Source: Spirochaetales bacterium (GTDB lineage: Bacteria; Spirochaetota; Spirochaetia; ARS1246). From it: 9,517 nt of DNA. A program made the translations under genes and the position numbers. A model generated the notes under the pieces. It ran no database searches and was not told where the DNA came from. It saw only the letters and a program-made list of their open reading frames with translations. Below, piece after piece: positions 5,902 through 9,517 of this stretch (the first letter of the stretch is position 1; each line of letters begins with the position of its first letter). The DNA lies in contig JABGPX010000326.1 of assembly GCA_018644745.1 (NCBI GenBank), positions 1 through 9,517 of the forward strand. Direction: 5' to 3'.

Positions 5902-7495
5902 AAAGAGAAATATTTGTTCCTATAAAAAAATGAAAACCAGGAGCTTCATACGGCCCTCTGTAGGTTCTTCCGCCGGCTATAATCGGTGCCAGCGGATCGC
6001 TGATATCCAAGCTGAATTTCACGCTCTCGGAAAGCCGATAATATCCACTCAGGGCCACCTCGGGCAGAACGAAAGGATTGCTCAAAACTGCCGTTATTAC
6101 CAGGTCGCCACCGAAAATGTCTGATGCGCTGCGATATCGCAGCGACCCTTCGATTACATGATCTGGCAGAAAAGCATGATTATACAGAAACCGGCTGGAC
6201 CAGCCGGCACCGATCGAGAAGTTCGAATTCAGCTTCGCATCTATATCCAGGGATGTGTCCAGGCTCTGAGAATTCGATTCCGCGACGAGAGGAAATAATC
6301 CCGATACAGATGAGTAGACTGTCGAGGAACGATATGTGTTCCGATCAAAGTGATAAGACGCCTTTCCGCCGATTAGAAGAGATGAAACCGGCCTTAATTG
6401 AAAATCCGCGTTCGCAAACCACCCATGAGCGATGCCAAGGGTTCCATTCATCTCGAGCAGCATATCTTCGCCCCGCATCTCGCCATAGGTCGGAGAATTA
6501 ACCCGGTATCCGCCATTTGCGGCAAGAGAGAAATTTTCCGATTTCCGCCAATCTATAAGTATATCAAAGGGCAGCAGGAATCCGGTCGGGCTATCCCAAA
6601 TGGTACCCACACCGGCTTCAATGAAAAGATTACTGCCGATATACAAGGCGTTTCTCATGTCGAGCCGGATTCGATGAAAAGCGACGGCTGTATCGAGGAA
6701 CATATACTCAAGATCGATATCTAGCACATATGCTTGAGTTCGAAAGCTAAATCCTGCTCCTGCATCTATCTCCAGTTCAGTAGTGATTGCCGGGCTCTCA
6801 GATGATAGTATCTGCTGTGCATATGCGGTTCCGATCTCGGCATCGATACTCGCGGTATCAGATAACGGATACGTCAAAATACCGCTGCCGTTTACCCGGC
6901 GATAGGTGAGTATCTCATAGTCCCCTACCCCTTGAAGACCTTCAGAGGATTCGGTTAATCCACCTGCGAAAGATAGATCCGCTGCAGCGGTGGAAAAAGC
7001 GAGATTCCCCTCAAGCAGATCATCGCTGTGAAAAAAACCGGACCCCGCCGATCGCAAACCATAACCGTCAATTTTATCATGATAAAACCGCAGATCGAAT
7101 CGAGGATCCGGTCCTAACCTATAGAGATTCAAGTCGCCGCGAACATGGTTCATTGAGCCGGCGGCGATCTGTCCTTCGCTGAAGATATCAGCCCTTGCAG
7201 AAGTCCTCGGCAGAATAGACGGCTGCCCGGATGAGAGCTGGTCTGGATAAGGAATGTCAAACTGTTCTTCCGGCAGAAAAATATCATCTGCCTGCGGAAG
7301 AGGAATACTCAGTTCAGGAAGCAATTGGATTTCGTCATCGGGTATCAACGCGCTTATCTCTTCTACCTGGAGATCTTCTACCTCGAGAAGCGTCGGCGGA
7401 AGAACAATTCCCGGCTCCTCGGGCGCGGCTTCCTGGCCGATGAGAAATGGTGCTGAAAAAAGGAATATGATGCCGACGATAATTCTGTTATTCAT
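5900..7495 (-). CDS. Exported probable outer-membrane beta-barrel protein with acidic proline-rich N-terminal arm
   Basis: I cannot name this 531-residue protein. It begins with a signal peptide (RIIVGIIFLFSAPFLIG, likely cut near residues 20-21) with no lipobox Cys. Residues 21-95 are a low-complexity acidic arm rich in Pro, Glu, Asp, Leu and Ile, e.g. PPTLLEVEDLQVEEISALIP. From about 105 to the end there are many short alternating strands with Tyr/Phe at the edges and Gly/Asn/Asp turns, for example FSIGAGWSSRFLYNHAFLP and a final strand GFHFFIGTNISL, as expected of an outer-membrane beta-barrel. No TonB-receptor plug domain is visible; the arm is too short and too simple. It lies directly before exbB-exbD-tonB and overlaps the TPR gene's stop by 8 nt, so it is a likely outer-membrane partner of this TonB system. 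GGGAG 6 nt before the ATG supports the start. The barrel call comes from composition and strand pattern, not from a recognised family. Confidence 0.8.
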   Translation of the reverse strand: MNNRIIVGIIFLFSAPFLIGQEAAPEEPGIVLPPTLLEVEDLQVEEISALIPDDEIQLLPELSIPLPQADDIFLPEEQFDIPYPDQLSSGQPSILPRTSARADIFSEGQIAAGSMNHVRGDLNLYRLGPDPRFDLRFYHDKIDGYGLRSAGSGFFHSDDLLEGNLAFSTAAADLSFAGGLTESSEGLQGVGDYEILTYRRVNGSGILTYPLSDTASIDAEIGTAYAQQILSSESPAITTELEIDAGAGFSFRTQAYVLDIDLEYMFLDTAVAFHRIRLDMRNALYIGSNLFIEAGVGTIWDSPTGFLLPFDILIDWRKSENFSLAANGGYRVNSPTYGEMRGEDMLLEMNGTLGIAHGWFANADFQLRPVSSLLIGGKASYHFDRNTYRSSTVYSSVSGLFPLVAESNSQSLDTSLDIDAKLNSNFSIGAGWSSRFLYNHAFLPDHVIEGSLRYRSASDIFGGDLVITAVLSNPFVLPEVALSGYYRLSESVKFSLDISDPLAPIIAGGRTYRGPYEAPGFHFFIGTNISL

Positions 7496-9517
7496 CAGTA
7501 TCTCCCAGCAGCTTGCGTCCCGACTCTACCCATTGAGATGAGGGGAAAAGACTCTCAATTCTCCTTACGAGTTCCTCGGCGTCTTTCCGGTTGCCGGATA
7601 TAGCGGCCATTTCGGCAGCTTTATAGAGCGCCTGGGCTGATAGATCCTTGTCGTCAGGATACGTGAGGACCGCCTGCATAAAGGATTGAGCCGCTTTCTG
7701 CAGTTCATTTTTCCTGTAAAAATATTCACCGTACAAATAATACGCTCTGGCAGCGAACTCCGGATCATCTTCCACTCGGGCAATGAGTTGGTCGAGCAGG
7801 TCGGGAGCTAGGTTCTGCTTGGATCCACTTTTATATATGTAGATTCTTGCAAGCTCATATATAGCCAGCCTTCCAGTTTTTGTATCAGCGCCTTCCTGCT
7901 CAATGAGTGCGGAAAACTCAGCTTCTTCTTCGCCCTGCCCAAGAATGAGAAACCGCAGCTTCTCGGAACGGAGGCCGGCTGAAACTGCCTTCGCTTCGTC
8001 CGGGTATATTTTTAGGAGTTCACCATAGTAATTTAAGGCTTTTCTGAAATCGCCGCTTTCTTCATATACCTCAGCGGTACGCAGTAGAGAATCCGCCCGA
8101 AAGGCGCTTCCCGCGAATTTTTCGATCAGCTTCTCCCAGAGCAATACAGCGCCAAAAGCCTCCCCAATTTCAGCTGATGCCAACCCTCCCCAATAAAGAG
8201 CTGCGTCGTATAAGCCGGCGGCTGGGAATCTGAGCCTATATTGGTAAAATGCATCGCGGGCTTTTTCATACTCGCCCGCGGCATAGAGAAGCTCACCGCG
8301 CCGGTACATGCTGTCTTCAGCAAGCAGGCTTGATGGATACTCGTCGGCGACTTTTTGGTAGCTAAGTACGCTTTCTTCGAGATTATCAAGTACGCTCAAT
8401 ACGCCGGCATATTCATACAATGCGTCGTCGGCTAGTTCAGAATCCGACCAGGTCAGATAGATCCTCTCAAATAAAATTGCCGCCTCTTCAGTTTTTTTCT
8501 GCTGTAGAAGAGTTTTCGCATACATGAAATCCTTTTTTATTCTGAGAACTTCATCGCCATCAGCGCCCATTTTCAGCAGATAGGTCGCGGCTTGCGAGAA
8601 TCTTCCCTGCACATATGCACACCATCCGGCGAGATACGCGGCTCGCTGCTGAAGCTCATGATCGGGAACGCCATCCAAAAGGGCCGCGAAATCTTCCTGA
8701 GCTTCGGGATAATTACCCATGCGGTAGTTTGACCAGCCCCGGTAGTACAGGATATAGGGATAAATCACAAGTAAATCCGCGTCCTGGACGAGGCTTAGGC
8801 TAAGTTCTGATAGAATCTCAGTTGACCGGTCGTATTGTTGATCGGAAATGAATGACAAGCCGTACATATACCTCACAAGAAGAAAATACGCAGAAGCCGG
8901 GTTCGAAAACGGTGCTTCCTGGAGTACTTTCTCGATTTCGAAAATTACCCGGGGAAAATTGTTCAGCCGGAAATAGTGCTTGATAAGATCCATTCTCGCA
9001 CGAGAATCATCCGGCCTGAGAGGCAGGTACTCTTCAAGACTGGAAATGGCGGCGGGTATATCTCCCTTCTCCTTATGTATCACCGATTTCAGCAGCAAAA
9101 ATCCGCTTGTGAGTCCGCCTCCCCGCGCGGAATTTAGCACTCGGTTTACGAGGTCCAGGGCGTCGTCAAATTCTCCGGTCTTGTAAAAAGAAAAAGCGTT
9201 TTGATAGACCGCTTCGGCATAATAGAGTGACGATGAAAATTCATCGAGAAATACTCCAAAGCTGGCTGCAGCTTCCGAAAAACGGCCGGCCGAAAGATGC
9301 AAAGCGGCGATTCTATAGAGGATCAGCTCGCGCTGATCGTTCGAAGAATCCAGAAACGTATTCAGGTATGAAAGCGCCGCATCGATATCCCCATCCCGGG
9401 TTTCTATTTCTGCCAGGTAGACAGGCACAAGACCGGACATTGTAATGCGGCTGCGCATATTCCAAATTCTCTGAAAATAAGATTTGGCCAGTTCAAGTTT
9501 ATCGAGGAAATAATTTT
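7488..9517 (-). CDS. TPR-repeat protein, partial (5' end outside window)
   Basis: The frame is open from the right edge to TAA at 7490-7488: 675 residues visible, N-terminus missing. The first in-window Met (9458) is probably internal, because the 19 codons before it have no stop and read as helix (LDKLELAKSYFQRIWN) running into a repeat. Counting from that Met, helix pairs with the TPR pattern recur at about 47-80, 81-112, 116-150, 235-265, 272-298, 345-378, 381-414, 417-450, 454-487, 568-602 and 606-640. Clear examples are MYRRGELLYAAGEYEKARDA and SLLRTAEVYEESGDFRKALN. Many units have Phe/Tyr-Pro at the repeat end, as in the periplasmic TPR proteins CpoB/YbgF and BamD. TPRs are protein-binding scaffolds, so a periplasmic partner role for the downstream barrel and TonB proteins is plausible. 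Location cannot be proven without the N-terminus. It overlaps the barrel gene by 8 nt. Confidence 0.9.
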   Translation of the reverse strand, partial: NYFLDKLELAKSYFQRIWNMRSRITMSGLVPVYLAEIETRDGDIDAALSYLNTFLDSSNDQRELILYRIAALHLSAGRFSEAAASFGVFLDEFSSSLYYAEAVYQNAFSFYKTGEFDDALDLVNRVLNSARGGGLTSGFLLLKSVIHKEKGDIPAAISSLEEYLPLRPDDSRARMDLIKHYFRLNNFPRVIFEIEKVLQEAPFSNPASAYFLLVRYMYGLSFISDQQYDRSTEILSELSLSLVQDADLLVIYPYILYYRGWSNYRMGNYPEAQEDFAALLDGVPDHELQQRAAYLAGWCAYVQGRFSQAATYLLKMGADGDEVLRIKKDFMYAKTLLQQKKTEEAAILFERIYLTWSDSELADDALYEYAGVLSVLDNLEESVLSYQKVADEYPSSLLAEDSMYRRGELLYAAGEYEKARDAFYQYRLRFPAAGLYDAALYWGGLASAEIGEAFGAVLLWEKLIEKFAGSAFRADSLLRTAEVYEESGDFRKALNYYGELLKIYPDEAKAVSAGLRSEKLRFLILGQGEEEAEFSALIEQEGADTKTGRLAIYELARIYIYKSGSKQNLAPDLLDQLIARVEDDPEFAARAYYLYGEYFYRKNELQKAAQSFMQAVLTYPDDKDLSAQALYKAAEMAAISGNRKDAEELVRRIESLFPSSQWVESGRKLLGDTDE
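7502..7506 (-). promoter_or_regulatory. Ribosome binding site of the barrel gene, inside the TPR gene
   Basis: GGGAG on the minus strand lies 6 nt before the ATG at 7495 and within the last codons of the TPR gene, which terminates 8 nt into the barrel gene. This supports coupled translation of the two proteins. Confidence 0.65.

Noticed and set aside
5900..7495. Classical TonB-dependent receptor
   Set aside because: A barrel is likely, but no plug domain can be seen between the signal peptide and the first strands, so calling it a receptor would overstate the evidence.
1..9517. CRISPR arrays, tRNA or rRNA genes, insertion sequences
   Set aside because: No regular direct repeats with spacers, no structural RNA signatures and no transposase or terminal inverted repeats were seen; the window is almost wholly coding on one strand.

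Overview
The window looks like chromosomal DNA from a spirochaete, probably a free-living or host-associated member of the Spirochaetia with roughly balanced GC. The main reason is the gene at the left edge, a very long membrane-anchored coiled-coil protein of the kind named SpiroCoCo, a family I know only from spirochaetes. Genus and species cannot be told from the sequence.

Everything reads leftward on the minus strand as what looks like one seven-gene transcription unit with almost no spacer DNA. In order of transcription it holds: a TPR-repeat protein whose 5' end lies beyond the right edge (7488-9517); an exported protein with an acidic, proline-rich N-terminal arm and a likely outer-membrane beta-barrel (5900-7495); an ExbB/TolQ-type proton channel (5277-5888); an ExbD/TolR-type partner (4845-5276); a TonB-like energy transducer (3815-4861); a HAD-family phosphatase (3086-3757); and the SpiroCoCo protein (1-3066), whose 3' end lies beyond the left edge. 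Neighbouring genes overlap by 8 and 17 nt, abut with no gap, or sit 11, 19 and 57 nt apart. The 57-nt gap between tonB and the HAD gene is the largest. No promoter or convincing terminator is visible, and no stretch over 60 bases is non-coding.

The first five genes suggest a dedicated envelope machine. ExbB and ExbD would harvest proton-motive force in the inner membrane, TonB would carry it across the periplasm through a long Glu-Pro linker, and the barrel and TPR proteins would be its outer-membrane and periplasmic partners. The barrel has no visible TonB-receptor plug domain, so this need not be an ordinary nutrient-uptake TonB system. The last two genes, a soluble phosphatase and a probable cytoplasmic coiled-coil scaffold, could be functionally linked or simply co-transcribed.

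Both edge genes run off the window. The coiled-coil gene is open for all 1022 codons from its ATG to base 1. The TPR reading frame stays open past its first in-window Met to base 9517.
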